Assembly (NCBI GenBank): GCA_021741075.1
Contig: JAIOYO010000005.1
Coordinates: forward strand, 1-64,000
Length of the DNA: 64,000 nt
DNA from: Flavobacteriales bacterium
GTDB taxonomy: Bacteria > Bacteroidota > Bacteroidia > UBA10329
Direction of reading: 5' to 3'
A program made the translations under genes and the position numbers. This document shows positions 43,537 through 54,633 of this stretch, in pieces (within the stretch, counting starts at the first letter, position 1; every line of letters begins with the position of its first letter). Below the pieces are notes generated by a model. The model saw only the letters and a list, made by a program, of their open reading frames with translations, was not told the origin of the DNA and ran no database searches.

Positions 43537-44967
43537 CTATGAATCTTTAGAACCTGTGGGAATAATTCCTTTCAAAGAGTCAAGAATTTTTGTACCTTCT
43601 TCAGTTTGTTTTAAAGCTTCGACAAGGCCGTTCAATTGCGATGCTCCTTTAGAAGAGAAAAGGTCACTCAGTTTACCTATTCCAGATTGAACATCCCCAC
43701 TATTCACCAAGAGTTTAAGATCGGCATTCTCTAACGCTTTGGCAATAGATTCGTACTGCGCAACACCGACAATTTGGCTTACTTGAACCTCTGCTTGTCT
43801 CACAAGATAATCCTGATATTCCTGATTTTTTCCGATCTCTTTGGCCAATTCTGTTTGAGCTGTAACACTTGCCAATTGATCCAGTTTTTTGCTCTCTGCT
43901 AATGATTTACCTTTTGCCAAGGTCACATCGGCTTCAGCATTACCAACTTCTCTTTCACCTTCAGCTTCACGTTTACGAGCCTCCAACTGAGCCGTTGCGC
44001 TGGTCTCAACACTATACTTGTTCGCTCTGGCCTTGATCTCGATCTGTTCTTGCTCCAACTGAGCATTGATGATCTGTCGTTCTTTGTCAATCTCAGCCTG
44101 TCGGATTTGCTGAACCTTAAGAACCTTCATCTGCTCCTCAGCACTCAATTGTTCTGCTGCTGCCACTTCTTGAACCGCCTGTTGTTTGGCAATACCTCCT
44201 TTTTTAGCTGATTCTGCTTCGGCAATTGACACGGCTTGAGCCGATCTGGCCCTTGCTTCACCAGAAGCTTGTTCTGTCTCAGCTCTACGAACTTCCACTT
44301 CTTTACGGGCATCAAGTTCTGCCTGCTCTGCTTTCTGATGATTCAGAGCAACGGTTTCTCTACTTTCTTTTTCAATGGCTGATTTTTTCTTTGCCATGAT
44401 GTTGTGAATGACCTCTGAACCACCCTCATCACGAACATCCATGAGTTCGATACTCTTCACGCTCTCCACCCCCCAACTTTTAAGATCTTCCATTACGGCT
44501 TCAGTAAATGCCTTGGCATACTTAGGCCTTTCTCCCATGATCTCTTCCAGACTGGACTTGGCAAGAATGGATCGCACAACGCCTCTTACAATGTCCTTCA
44601 GTTGATCCTTAAGTTCCTCAATATTCTCAACCTTAGCAGAAGCAGTGTTCGTATCCTTGATATGAAAGAAAGCCTTGATATCTACAAGAAACGGAACTCT
44701 ATCTACATCATATGCAGGGTACCCTTCCAGCGTTATATCGAAGTTGGATACGGGTAAAACACGTTTTTCAACACCTATTACTGGCATCCACACAGGAAAT
44801 TCATAATAACTGTTTCCAGCTTCTTGCCCTACTCCGTAGGAAACAGTCTTCCTTCCACGCTGCACAATATGTACCACATTGGTGGGCACTATGCGCCTAA
44901 GTCGCACGATCCAGATGAAAATGATTAAGGCTACAAGAGCGACTACACTACCGATGATTAAATTCAT
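43537..44967 (-). CDS. Flotillin-family (SPFH) membrane scaffold protein
   Basis: A 476-residue protein with an N-terminal membrane helix (IIGSVVALVALIIFIWIV), an SPFH/band-7 domain (~30-200, NSYYEFPVWMPVIG, VRGVVRSILAKSSLEEIMGERPK), and a long Ala/Glu-rich flotillin coiled coil (~210-400) with repeated EA-type heptads. The C-terminal oligomerisation region follows. It is expected to form detergent-resistant membrane microdomains. No NfeD gene is next to it. It is enclosed between the truncated ligA tail and the complete ligA, all on one strand, which suggests that it arrived by integration at the ligA 3' end. Confidence 0.92.
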   Translation of the reverse strand: MNLIIGSVVALVALIIFIWIVRLRRIVPTNVVHIVQRGRKTVSYGVGQEAGNSYYEFPVWMPVIGVEKRVLPVSNFDITLEGYPAYDVDRVPFLVDIKAFFHIKDTNTASAKVENIEELKDQLKDIVRGVVRSILAKSSLEEIMGERPKYAKAFTEAVMEDLKSWGVESVKSIELMDVRDEGGSEVIHNIMAKKKSAIEKESRETVALNHQKAEQAELDARKEVEVRRAETEQASGEARARSAQAVSIAEAESAKKGGIAKQQAVQEVAAAEQLSAEEQMKVLKVQQIRQAEIDKERQIINAQLEQEQIEIKARANKYSVETSATAQLEARKREAEGEREVGNAEADVTLAKGKSLAESKKLDQLASVTAQTELAKEIGKNQEYQDYLVRQAEVQVSQIVGVAQYESIAKALENADLKLLVNSGDVQSGIGKLSDLFSSKGASQLNGLVEALKQTEEGTKILDSLKGIIPTGSKDS

Positions 44968-45154
44968 GTCTTTTGAGTTATCTGGGTTGGTTGATTATGA
45001 ATGTATTTCTGGAAAAACCGACTGGAATAGCCTATGGATAATCGCTATCGTTTATGAGATTTATTTAGCCTTTAAACATACGATAATTCATTGCTGATAG
45101 CGCTAACTCGATTCTTTTTTGTGTCAATGACGGCCATTTTGTGGCTGTGGAGTT

Positions 45155-47262
<2,108 letters not shown>

Positions 47263-47300
47263 CTTTTCGCAAACATCTTCAACTCTATAAACCTGATCAA

Positions 47301-48170
47301 CTAATCAACTTTAGCACACACTGCAAATCGATCCTTCCCACTCAGGTCTTTCACAATTCGAATATCGGAATATCCTTTTTGCTCCATCAACTCAATCATT
47401 TCCTTGCCGAGCTGCTCGTTGAATTCGAAGTAGAATTTCCCGCCTTTTTCCAACGAGTAGTTTCCAATATCCAAAATCTTTCGGTAAAACAATAACGGGT
47501 CTTCATCTGCTATAAAAAGCGCCAAGTGAGGCTCATAAACAAAAACATTTTCTTTTATCGTATTTGCTTCTTTTTCAGCAATGTATGGCGGATTACTTAC
47601 AATTAAATTATAAGTATTGAGGAGTGAGAATTTAGTGGCTAGAAGATCGATTTGATGGAAGCCGATTTCCAGATTGTTTCGCTGAGCGTTTTCTTTGGCT
47701 AGAGAAAGGGCGCCTTCATCTACTTCCACTGCGTCAACTTTCCACGCTGGGGCTTTGCTTTTGAGAACGATTGGAATACAGCCGCTTCCAGTACCTAGGT
47801 CAATAACATTGAGCGATTTCGAGGTGTTATTTTCACGCAAAACCAACTCGCACAACTCTTCTGTTTCGGGTCGTGGAATAAGCACGCGGTTATCTACTTT
47901 TAGTTTGTAGCCATAAAACTCTACTTCGCCAATGATATACTGGTAGGGTTCTCCCTCGGCCAAGCGTTCCAACACAGGAACAATAAGGTTGAGATTGCTT
48001 TCAGTCAGCAGTGGAGCATCGCTATCTAGCTTGTTTGAATCGAGACTTAACACATCATGTAGCGTCCATCGGCAGATGGCATCCACTTCCTCTTTCTCAT
48101 ACATATCGTTCAACTGCAGCCTAAATAGCTCTTTTAGCGAACGCAGCGTGTTATTTTTAGGTAGTATCAT
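47301..48170 (-). CDS. prmC: Release-factor glutamine N5-methyltransferase
   Basis: SAM-dependent enzyme that methylates the Gln of the GGQ motif in peptide-release factors RF1 and RF2. It is 289 residues. An N-terminal helical domain is followed by the Rossmann core with VIDLGTGSGCIPIVL (SAM loop) and the catalytic VSNPPYIAEKE. The preceding IPRPETEELCELVL block is typical of PrmC. Upstream of ligA on the same strand. A TTCCTTTG element 4 nt upstream of the ATG again suggests a leaderless mRNA. Confidence 0.95.
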   Translation of the reverse strand: MILPKNNTLRSLKELFRLQLNDMYEKEEVDAICRWTLHDVLSLDSNKLDSDAPLLTESNLNLIVPVLERLAEGEPYQYIIGEVEFYGYKLKVDNRVLIPRPETEELCELVLRENNTSKSLNVIDLGTGSGCIPIVLKSKAPAWKVDAVEVDEGALSLAKENAQRNNLEIGFHQIDLLATKFSLLNTYNLIVSNPPYIAEKEANTIKENVFVYEPHLALFIADEDPLLFYRKILDIGNYSLEKGGKFYFEFNEQLGKEMIELMEQKGYSDIRIVKDLSGKDRFAVCAKVD

Positions 48171-48401
48171 TCGGCAAAGGAAATATGATTTTGTAAGAGA
48201 AATACCAATATGCTTTTGGTTTTATAGGCGTCTGCGACTATCAGCAGTCTTGTTCTTATGTATTAACTCTACATCGTACTAAATTGCCGGTTCGTGAATA
48301 CGCGAATAACAAAAACGTAAGGTGTTTTCAACATTTTTTCTACACCAAAGACATAGAAACAGCTCTGGCTGAATTCTCATTTTTTCCAAAAGTGGTAGCG
48401 A

Positions 48402-48430
48402 ATTAAATTACGATTAAATTACGATTAAAA
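48402..48430. repeat. 11-bp tandem repeat in the prmC / ASST-like divergent region
   Basis: ATTAAATTACG occurs twice in tandem, followed by a partial third copy (ATTAAAA), about 40 bp upstream of the GTG at 48467. It might be an operator. The rest of the 296-bp spacer between 48170 and 48467 shows nothing else I can name except promoter-like elements at both ends. Confidence 0.4.
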
Positions 48431-48466
48431 CACATTTCAACTGCGTGAAACACGGAGTTTTGTATC

Positions 48467-50137
48467 GTGAAAAAACTAACTTCTTACTTTGTGTTTCTTA
48501 TTTTTTCTGGATTATCAGAATCTAAGGGACAAAACACATTCATCAATGGATTTTATGGAGCTGATTTTACAACTCCATCTTACACGCCCATTCCACCTGC
48601 CAACTTCCAAACCATGGAAGGAAGTATAGACACTTCTAGAACCAAAGGATTAAACATCGTTACCAAGTCTATAGGAATTTATGGTGCTGAAAGTGAAACA
48701 GCATCTGTTTTAGATGAAAACGGGCAATGTGTTCTGTTTAAAAATTTTGAAGGAGTGTTTAAAGGAAGTCTATTTAAGCTTGAGAAAGGAAAACTTATAC
48801 TTACCAGAAAAACCATTGATGGTGGCAAGATTGCAATAGTTAACCCAGTAGATATGAGCATTATTGGTATGGATGTAACCGACATCCATGATTTCGACAT
48901 TGCAACCGATACCTCATTTTGGGTTTTTCAAGATCAAGGCTCACATTTGGGGGTTGCTGTTCATCAAGGAATTTCGGGTACTATTCTCGAACAACAAGAT
49001 ACCACAGATTACTACGCGGGGTCTTACCTCCCAACCCATTATTGGATTGATTTTATGAATGCCGGAATTGGTGAGTATGTGCACCCAAACGGAATGGCTT
49101 CGGCATTTGGTATATTGGCAGTTACGGCACGGCATCAAAATCAACTCTCGTTGCACTACAATGGAATGCAATTGAGACTTCGCCCGCCCGGTGATCCATA
49201 CAACGACTTTACGTGGATTGAAAGTGGACAAGCAGAACTTGGAATTTTTGGCCTACACTGCCCCGAAATTATTGGCCTTAATGGCACCATTCTAACGGTT
49301 ACGGTTTGGGACAACGGCAATTTCCGTAGTTGGGACGGAACTTACCAAATGGTAATTGCGGATATAGATGATGATGGCATTTTAGATACCGTTCAGGTTC
49401 CAACCTTAACCGCTGCATCCTATTCGAGAGGACTCGAATTGCAAATAGACCTCAGCAATTTGACGGTTGAAATCGTAAAGGAATACCTACCAAACGGACA
49501 CTTTTATGGAGGAGCTATGGGTAGTTTTGAATTGGTAGACGAAAACCTTTACAGCTTCAATTATGGCATGGCAGATGGCGAATATCCCTATTCTCCTTTC
49601 GAAGCACCAGAGCCAAGTGCTACGCTTCCCACCTTTGGTGTGGCAACTCGCCAAGGAAATGATATCGTGTTTTCTGGTTTTTATCCAGATGCCTGTGTAT
49701 ACCAGCTTCAGGCCACCTACGATACGTTAACCATGGTTCAACCTAGCATTACATGCGCGCCAGTAGGAAGCGATTTGTATCAATTAACCGCCAATGATTT
49801 TTCGGGAGAAATTCAGTGGTCTAACGGTCTTACCGAATCAAGCATAATTGTACATGCTCCAGAAGCAAACGATTTTCTGTTTTGGGAAACCGAACAAGCT
49901 TACAACAAAGTTTCGAAGAAGATTACTCCTAGCTTCGAAACTTGCCTCGTTACCAGCAATGCAGAAGCATTAAACACGCAAACACCAAAAGCAACAGCTA
50001 TTGACCAATATATGTTGAGTTCAATGCTAACCAACAACAAAGCAACTTTAACCAACATAAGCGGACAGTTGGTTAATCCAAACGCGGTAACCACAGGATA
50101 TTACTTTATTGGAAAGAGCTTGTACTACGTGTACTAG
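48467..50137 (+). CDS. Secreted arylsulfotransferase (ASST)-like beta-propeller protein
   Basis: A 556-residue secreted protein (signal peptide MKKLTSYFVFLIFSGLSESKGQ, start GTG). The segment order resembles ASST-type propellers: DIHDFDI, then YVHPNGMASAFGILAVTARHQNQL, then GQAELGIFGLHCPEIIGLNGTILTVTVWDNG, corresponding to the HxNxx / SxR / QHxxxxLxNGxxxxFDNG series. A Ca-loop-like DIDDDGILD follows. The C-terminal ~90 residues look like a degenerate T9SS tail (ISGQLVNPNAVTTGYYFIG). Whether the sulfotransferase His is present cannot be settled by eye. GAGTTTTG lies 4 nt before the GTG. Confidence 0.55.
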   Translation: MKKLTSYFVFLIFSGLSESKGQNTFINGFYGADFTTPSYTPIPPANFQTMEGSIDTSRTKGLNIVTKSIGIYGAESETASVLDENGQCVLFKNFEGVFKGSLFKLEKGKLILTRKTIDGGKIAIVNPVDMSIIGMDVTDIHDFDIATDTSFWVFQDQGSHLGVAVHQGISGTILEQQDTTDYYAGSYLPTHYWIDFMNAGIGEYVHPNGMASAFGILAVTARHQNQLSLHYNGMQLRLRPPGDPYNDFTWIESGQAELGIFGLHCPEIIGLNGTILTVTVWDNGNFRSWDGTYQMVIADIDDDGILDTVQVPTLTAASYSRGLELQIDLSNLTVEIVKEYLPNGHFYGGAMGSFELVDENLYSFNYGMADGEYPYSPFEAPEPSATLPTFGVATRQGNDIVFSGFYPDACVYQLQATYDTLTMVQPSITCAPVGSDLYQLTANDFSGEIQWSNGLTESSIIVHAPEANDFLFWETEQAYNKVSKKITPSFETCLVTSNAEALNTQTPKATAIDQYMLSSMLTNNKATLTNISGQLVNPNAVTTGYYFIGKSLYYVY

Positions 50138-50205
50138 ACTCAAACACCAAGGCTTAACTAAAAACGACTAGAAAGAACAGCGAGTAGGTGCTTAAACATG
50201 TAATG

Positions 50206-50433
50206 CTATGCCTTGTTTTGCAACATCTCCAAATAAAGCTGTTCTACTTTTTCGCGTGCCCAAGGTGTCTTTCGAAGAAACTGTAAGCTAGACTTAATGG
50301 AGGGATCGTAGTTAAAGCAACGAATATCGATGCAGTAACCCATTTCTTCCCAACCGTATTGAATGACTAATGCTTCTAGCATATCAATCAGCTTTACACC
50401 GTGCAAATGGTTGTTAGCTTGTTCTTTAACCAT
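50206..50433 (-). CDS. VF530/DUF2132-family small protein
   Basis: A 75-residue protein matching the VF530 family, with the pattern NNHLHGVKLIDMLEAL, YGWEEMGYCIDIRCFNYDPS and SSLQFLRKTPWAREKVEQLY. The family is a small helical fold, described as DNA-binding from structural work as I recall; its biological role is unclear. GAACTTTG lies 4 nt upstream of the ATG. It is divergent from lpdA with a 130-bp spacer. Confidence 0.9.
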   Translation of the reverse strand: MVKEQANNHLHGVKLIDMLEALVIQYGWEEMGYCIDIRCFNYDPSIKSSLQFLRKTPWAREKVEQLYLEMLQNKA

Positions 50434-50509
50434 AAGTCAAAGTTCAGGTTTTTTCTAAATACCAAAGAGGTAATCAACACATCAGGTCTCAGAACATTGA
50501 AGCATTCAC

Positions 50510-50541
50510 TTTGAACTTGTTACTTATCCTTGGTACATTCG
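50510..50541 (+). promoter_or_regulatory. Promoter of lpdA: TTTG, 20 nt, TACATTCG
   Basis: TTTG at 50510-50513 and TACATTCG at 50534-50541 (7 of 8 to TAnnTTTG by fixed and free positions) have the Bacteroidota -33/-7 spacing. A 22-nt leader to the ATG at 50564 remains. Confidence 0.45.
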
Positions 50542-50563
50542 CAAGCTCTAAAACGATACAAAT

Positions 50564-51952
50564 ATGAGTTACGATTTGATAGTAGTTGGTAGTGGACCTG
50601 GAGGATATGTAGCAGCCATCCGCGCATCGCAACTTGGATTGAAGGTTGGTGTGGTAGAACGCGCAGAACTAGGTGGTATTTGTCTTAATTGGGGATGTAT
50701 TCCAACAAAAGCCTTGCTTAAAAGTGCACAAGTGTTCGAATACATTAACCATGCAAGCGATTACGGTATTTCTGTTGGAGATAGCAAAGCCGACATCAAC
50801 GAAATGGTAAAACGTAGTAGAGGTGTTGCAGAAGGAATGAGCAAGGGAATTCAGTTCCTATTCAAAAAAAACAAGATTGATCATATCCAAGGATTCGGGA
50901 AGTTGAAGAACGGAACCACCGTTGAGGTTATAGATGCCGAAGGCAAAAAGTCGGACATCACAGCCAAGAATGTGATTCTTGCATTGGGTGCGCGAAGCAG
51001 AGAACTTCCAAACCTGAAGAAAGACGGAAAGAAGATTATTGGATACCGAGAGGCAATGGTTCTTGACAAGCAACCGAAAAAAATGGTTGTCGTTGGCTCA
51101 GGAGCTATTGGTGTAGAGTTCGCATACTTCTACAACGCCATTGGCACAGAAGTAACGATTGTAGAATACCTACCGAATATTGTTCCAGTAGAAGATGACG
51201 AGGTAAGCAAGCAACTAGGACGTTCTTTCAAAAAAGCAGGAATTAGCATAATGACCGAGAGTTCGGTAGAGAAGGTTGATACTTCAGGAAGCGGTTGCAA
51301 AGTGACGGTAAAAACCAAGAAAGGTGAAGAAGTAATTGAATGCGATATCGTGCTTTCAGCCGTTGGTATTCAGGCCAATGTAGAAGGCTGCGGATTGGAG
51401 GAAGTAGGCGTTATTGTTGATGGCGGTCGCATTAAGGTAGATGAATACTACGCCACCAACATTCCGAACGTTTACGCCATTGGCGATTGTATTGCGGGTC
51501 CGGCATTGGCACACGTAGCTAGTGCAGAAGGAATTATTTGTGTAGAGAAGATTGCGGGGCATCATCCCGAACCTTTGGATTATGGCAACATACCTGGTTG
51601 CACCTACAGCTCGCCAGAAGTGGCATCCGTAGGTTATACCGAAGCAAAAGCGAAAGAGGCTGGTTATGAGATTAAAGTGGGCAAGTTCCCGTTCTCTGCA
51701 TCTGGCAAGGCAAGTGCAGCTGGTGCAAAGGATGGTTTTGTAAAACTTATCTTCGATGCCAAGTATGGCGAATTGCTAGGTGGACACATGATTGGAGCAA
51801 ACGTCACAGAGATGATTGCTGAGATTGTGGCCATCAGAAAACTGGAGACCACCGGTCACGAGATCATCAAAACCGTTCATCCTCATCCAACGATGAGCGA
51901 AGCCATCATGGAAGCAGCCGCTGCTGCTTATGATGAAGTAATTCATCTATAG
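50564..51952 (+). CDS. lpdA: Dihydrolipoyl dehydrogenase (E3)
   Basis: FAD flavoprotein that reoxidises dihydrolipoamide of the pyruvate, 2-oxoglutarate and branched-chain dehydrogenase complexes and the glycine cleavage system. It is 462 residues, standard. FAD loop VVGSGPGGYVAAIRA; redox disulfide Cys40/Cys45 in GGICLNWGCIPTKALLK; NAD site VVVGSGAIGVEFAYF; FAD contact NVYAIGDCIAGPALAHVAS; C-terminal catalytic His-Glu in HPHPTMSEAIMEA. It is isolated from E1/E2 genes, so it probably serves several complexes. A terminator follows. Confidence 0.97.
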   Translation: MSYDLIVVGSGPGGYVAAIRASQLGLKVGVVERAELGGICLNWGCIPTKALLKSAQVFEYINHASDYGISVGDSKADINEMVKRSRGVAEGMSKGIQFLFKKNKIDHIQGFGKLKNGTTVEVIDAEGKKSDITAKNVILALGARSRELPNLKKDGKKIIGYREAMVLDKQPKKMVVVGSGAIGVEFAYFYNAIGTEVTIVEYLPNIVPVEDDEVSKQLGRSFKKAGISIMTESSVEKVDTSGSGCKVTVKTKKGEEVIECDIVLSAVGIQANVEGCGLEEVGVIVDGGRIKVDEYYATNIPNVYAIGDCIAGPALAHVASAEGIICVEKIAGHHPEPLDYGNIPGCTYSSPEVASVGYTEAKAKEAGYEIKVGKFPFSASGKASAAGAKDGFVKLIFDAKYGELLGGHMIGANVTEMIAEIVAIRKLETTGHEIIKTVHPHPTMSEAIMEAAAAAYDEVIHL

Positions 51953-51996
51953 AATTCGGACATCAGAAGTCAAATTTTGGAAATTGATTAAACTGG

Positions 51997-52020
51997 AAGG
52001 CCGTCTCGTTGACGGCTTTT
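51997..52020 (+). terminator. Rho-independent terminator of lpdA
   Basis: AAGGCCGTC-TCGTT-GACGGCTTTT forms a 6-bp GC stem extended by weaker pairs, with a TTTTCTGTTATTT tract after it, 45 nt past the lpdA stop. Confidence 0.8.
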
Positions 52021-52056
52021 CTGTTATTTAGAACCCACTGGTGGAAGCAATTCAAG

Positions 52057-52668
52057 ATGGACTACAAAGAATACAATGACAAGTTGTTCTCTCGATGGGC
52101 TCCAATCTATGATGGGTTTGAGCTGATACTATCTGGTATCAGGAAGAAAATGGTTCGGCAAATCAATCCAGTCAACAAATCAGTTTTGGATGTGGCCACA
52201 GGAACGGGAAGTTTGGCAATCGCTCTAAGTAGCAAGGCTAAGAAAGTAGTTGGAATCGATCTATCCTCCCAGATGCTAGCTGTTGCTAAAAAGAAGACTG
52301 TTAATGACAATGTCACCTTATTACTCATGGATGCAACCGACATGAAATTCGAAGATGATGAATTCGACATCATTACCATCAGCTTGGGGTTGCACGACAT
52401 GCCACGAGAAATCAGAGATGCAGTTTTAACAGAAACTAAACGCGTATTGAAAAGTGACGGACAGCTATTTATCCTCGAATACGATTCATCTCGCAATAAA
52501 CAATTCAACTGGATTTCTACAAATTTGATAAATACCTTTGAGAGCAAGTACTACTTACAATTCATTCAAACAGACTTAAAAGATTACCTCAAATCATTCG
52601 ACTTTAAGATTAAAGGAAAGACGAGCCATCTTTTTGGACACTTGCAACTCATCTCGTTAACCAAATGA
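52057..52668 (+). CDS. Class I SAM-dependent methyltransferase (UbiE-like)
   Basis: A 203-residue methyltransferase. ATG 52057 gives MDYKEYNDKLFSRWAPIYDG, the normal N-terminus for UbiE-like proteins. The reading from 52009 overlaps the lpdA terminator. SAM motifs are VLDVATGTGSLAIAL (I), VVGIDLSSQML (post I), NVTLLLMDATDMKF and DIITISLGLHDMP (II). It could be menaquinone-like or another small-molecule methyltransferase; the substrate cannot be read. No menaquinone genes are adjacent. Confidence 0.85.
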   Translation: MDYKEYNDKLFSRWAPIYDGFELILSGIRKKMVRQINPVNKSVLDVATGTGSLAIALSSKAKKVVGIDLSSQMLAVAKKKTVNDNVTLLLMDATDMKFEDDEFDIITISLGLHDMPREIRDAVLTETKRVLKSDGQLFILEYDSSRNKQFNWISTNLINTFESKYYLQFIQTDLKDYLKSFDFKIKGKTSHLFGHLQLISLTK

Positions 52669-52731
52669 GAATAACCTCTCACGAAAACCTAGACAAAAAG
52701 CCATTATAAATCAGCGTGTTAGCAGACCACT

Positions 52732-54630
52732 ATGTGCGGAATAACTGGAGCTTACGGGAAAACTTTTGAAGGATTGGTCAAATACCATCCTCGATTAGAT
52801 GCTGCTATTGCTACAATGGCGTTACGCGGTCCGGACGGTAGTGGAAAACACATCGAAGGAAGTGCAGCACTGGGTCATGCTCGCTTGGCGATTATTGACA
52901 CATCAGCATCGGCCAATCAGCCATTTTTGGATGATTCGGGAAGATATTCCATTGTGTTTAACGGGGAAATTTTCAACTACAAGGAAGTTGAAGCGCAACT
53001 GACCAATTTCAAACCAAGGACAAGTTCTGATACCGAGATTCTACTTCAAGGATTTATCGAATGGGGAGAAGATGTATTGAGCAAACTCAACGGTTTCTTT
53101 GCCTTTGCCATTCACGATAAGGAAACGGATGAGTTGTTTCTAGCTCGTGACCGAATGGGCATCAAGCCGTTGTTGGTTTATCAAGATGACGATGCCATAG
53201 TTTTCGGAAGCGAGATGAAGTCGTTGATGGCATTTGGCATTCCGAAACTGATTGACGCAGATTCGCAGTTTCTGTTTCATCAATTCAATTATACCCCTTA
53301 CCCAGAAACCATTTTCAAGAATGTAGTGGAATTGGAACCTGGCACTTGGTTTTTAGCAAGACGAGAAGGAAACCAGTTCAAAAGCCAGTGGTCAACATAT
53401 TGGTCAATTCCAAAACCAACCGCTGCTAAAACCAAACTATCTTACGAACAAGCGCAGCAAAAGCTGCGCGAGTTGATGGAAACATCTGTTCAGCGCAGAA
53501 TGATTGCAGACGTGCCATTGGGTTCGTTTTTGAGTGGTGGAATTGACAGTTCCATTATCGCCACACTCGCAGCTCGGCAGACCGACAAATTGAACACGTT
53601 TTCAATAGGTTATGCCGATGAGCCATTGTTTGATGAAACGCATTATGCAGAAGCGGTGGCAAAAAATATTGGTTCAAATCATACTGTCTTCAAACTCACG
53701 AACGATGATCTGTTTGCGGACCTGCATGATGTATTGAACTACATTGACAGACCTTTTGCGGACTCCTCTGCCCTACCCGTTCATATTCTTTGTAGACATA
53801 CACGCAAACATGTAACAGTTGCCCTCTCGGGCGATGGTGCAGATGAGCTTTTTTCTGGATACAACAAACACGCAGCAGAGTTTAGAGCGCGAAATCTAGG
53901 CCTTGCCGAATCGATGGTGGCTGCGCTCAGGCCGCTTTGGTTTCTGTTGCCAAGCTCGCGAAACTCTGCGTTCGGAAGCAAGGTATTGCAGTTGCAAAAG
54001 TTCAGCAAAGGCGTACAACTTGGTGCAAAAGACCGATATTGGAATTGGGCAAGTTTTATGTCGGCCGAACAAGTTTCTAATTTGACAAGAGCTAATGTTG
54101 AGAATGACGAAATCAACAAGAGAAAAGCAGGTTTAACTTCCGAATTAAGCACCACCAACGACCTAGATGAAGTGCTTTACACCGACTTGCATCAAGTGCT
54201 GCGAAACGATATGCTTACAAAAGTAGACCTCATGAGCATGGCCAACAGTTTGGAAATACGCGTTCCGTTCTTAGATCACGAAGTGGTGGAGTTTGCTTGC
54301 TCGCTGCCCGAAGACTACAAAATCACTGCTACCATCCGCAAGCGAATTCTTCAAGAAACCTTTAGAAAAGACCTACCTGATATGCTTTTCAATCGGCCAA
54401 AACACGGATTTGAGGTGCCGTTGCTTCATTGGTTCAAAGGAGAATTGAACGGAATGATAAAGGATGATTTGCTAAGCAAACAACTGATTGAAGAGCAGCA
54501 ACTTTTCAATTGGACAACGGTGCAAAACCTTATCAACAAATTGCATTCAAACAATCCGGGCGACTCGGCTACCCATATTTGGAACCTGATTGTGTTTCAA
54601 ACGTGGTGGAAAAAGTATATTCGCCACTGA
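52732..54630 (+). CDS. asnB: Asparagine synthase (glutamine-hydrolysing)
   Basis: A 632-residue class II glutamine amidotransferase plus synthetase. The N-terminal nucleophile Cys2 is present (MCGITGAYG) with RGPDGSGKH and NGEIFNYKE. The synthetase domain has the PP-loop SGGIDSS starting at Ser268, and DRPFADSSALPVH and LSGDGADELFSGY. It starts an exopolysaccharide cluster; AsnB-like proteins in such clusters sometimes amidate glycan or precursor carboxylates, so it may not make free asparagine. It is followed 3 bp later by the glycosyltransferase. Confidence 0.92.
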   Translation: MCGITGAYGKTFEGLVKYHPRLDAAIATMALRGPDGSGKHIEGSAALGHARLAIIDTSASANQPFLDDSGRYSIVFNGEIFNYKEVEAQLTNFKPRTSSDTEILLQGFIEWGEDVLSKLNGFFAFAIHDKETDELFLARDRMGIKPLLVYQDDDAIVFGSEMKSLMAFGIPKLIDADSQFLFHQFNYTPYPETIFKNVVELEPGTWFLARREGNQFKSQWSTYWSIPKPTAAKTKLSYEQAQQKLRELMETSVQRRMIADVPLGSFLSGGIDSSIIATLAARQTDKLNTFSIGYADEPLFDETHYAEAVAKNIGSNHTVFKLTNDDLFADLHDVLNYIDRPFADSSALPVHILCRHTRKHVTVALSGDGADELFSGYNKHAAEFRARNLGLAESMVAALRPLWFLLPSSRNSAFGSKVLQLQKFSKGVQLGAKDRYWNWASFMSAEQVSNLTRANVENDEINKRKAGLTSELSTTNDLDEVLYTDLHQVLRNDMLTKVDLMSMANSLEIRVPFLDHEVVEFACSLPEDYKITATIRKRILQETFRKDLPDMLFNRPKHGFEVPLLHWFKGELNGMIKDDLLSKQLIEEQQLFNWTTVQNLINKLHSNNPGDSATHIWNLIVFQTWWKKYIRH

Positions 54631-54633
54631 CCA

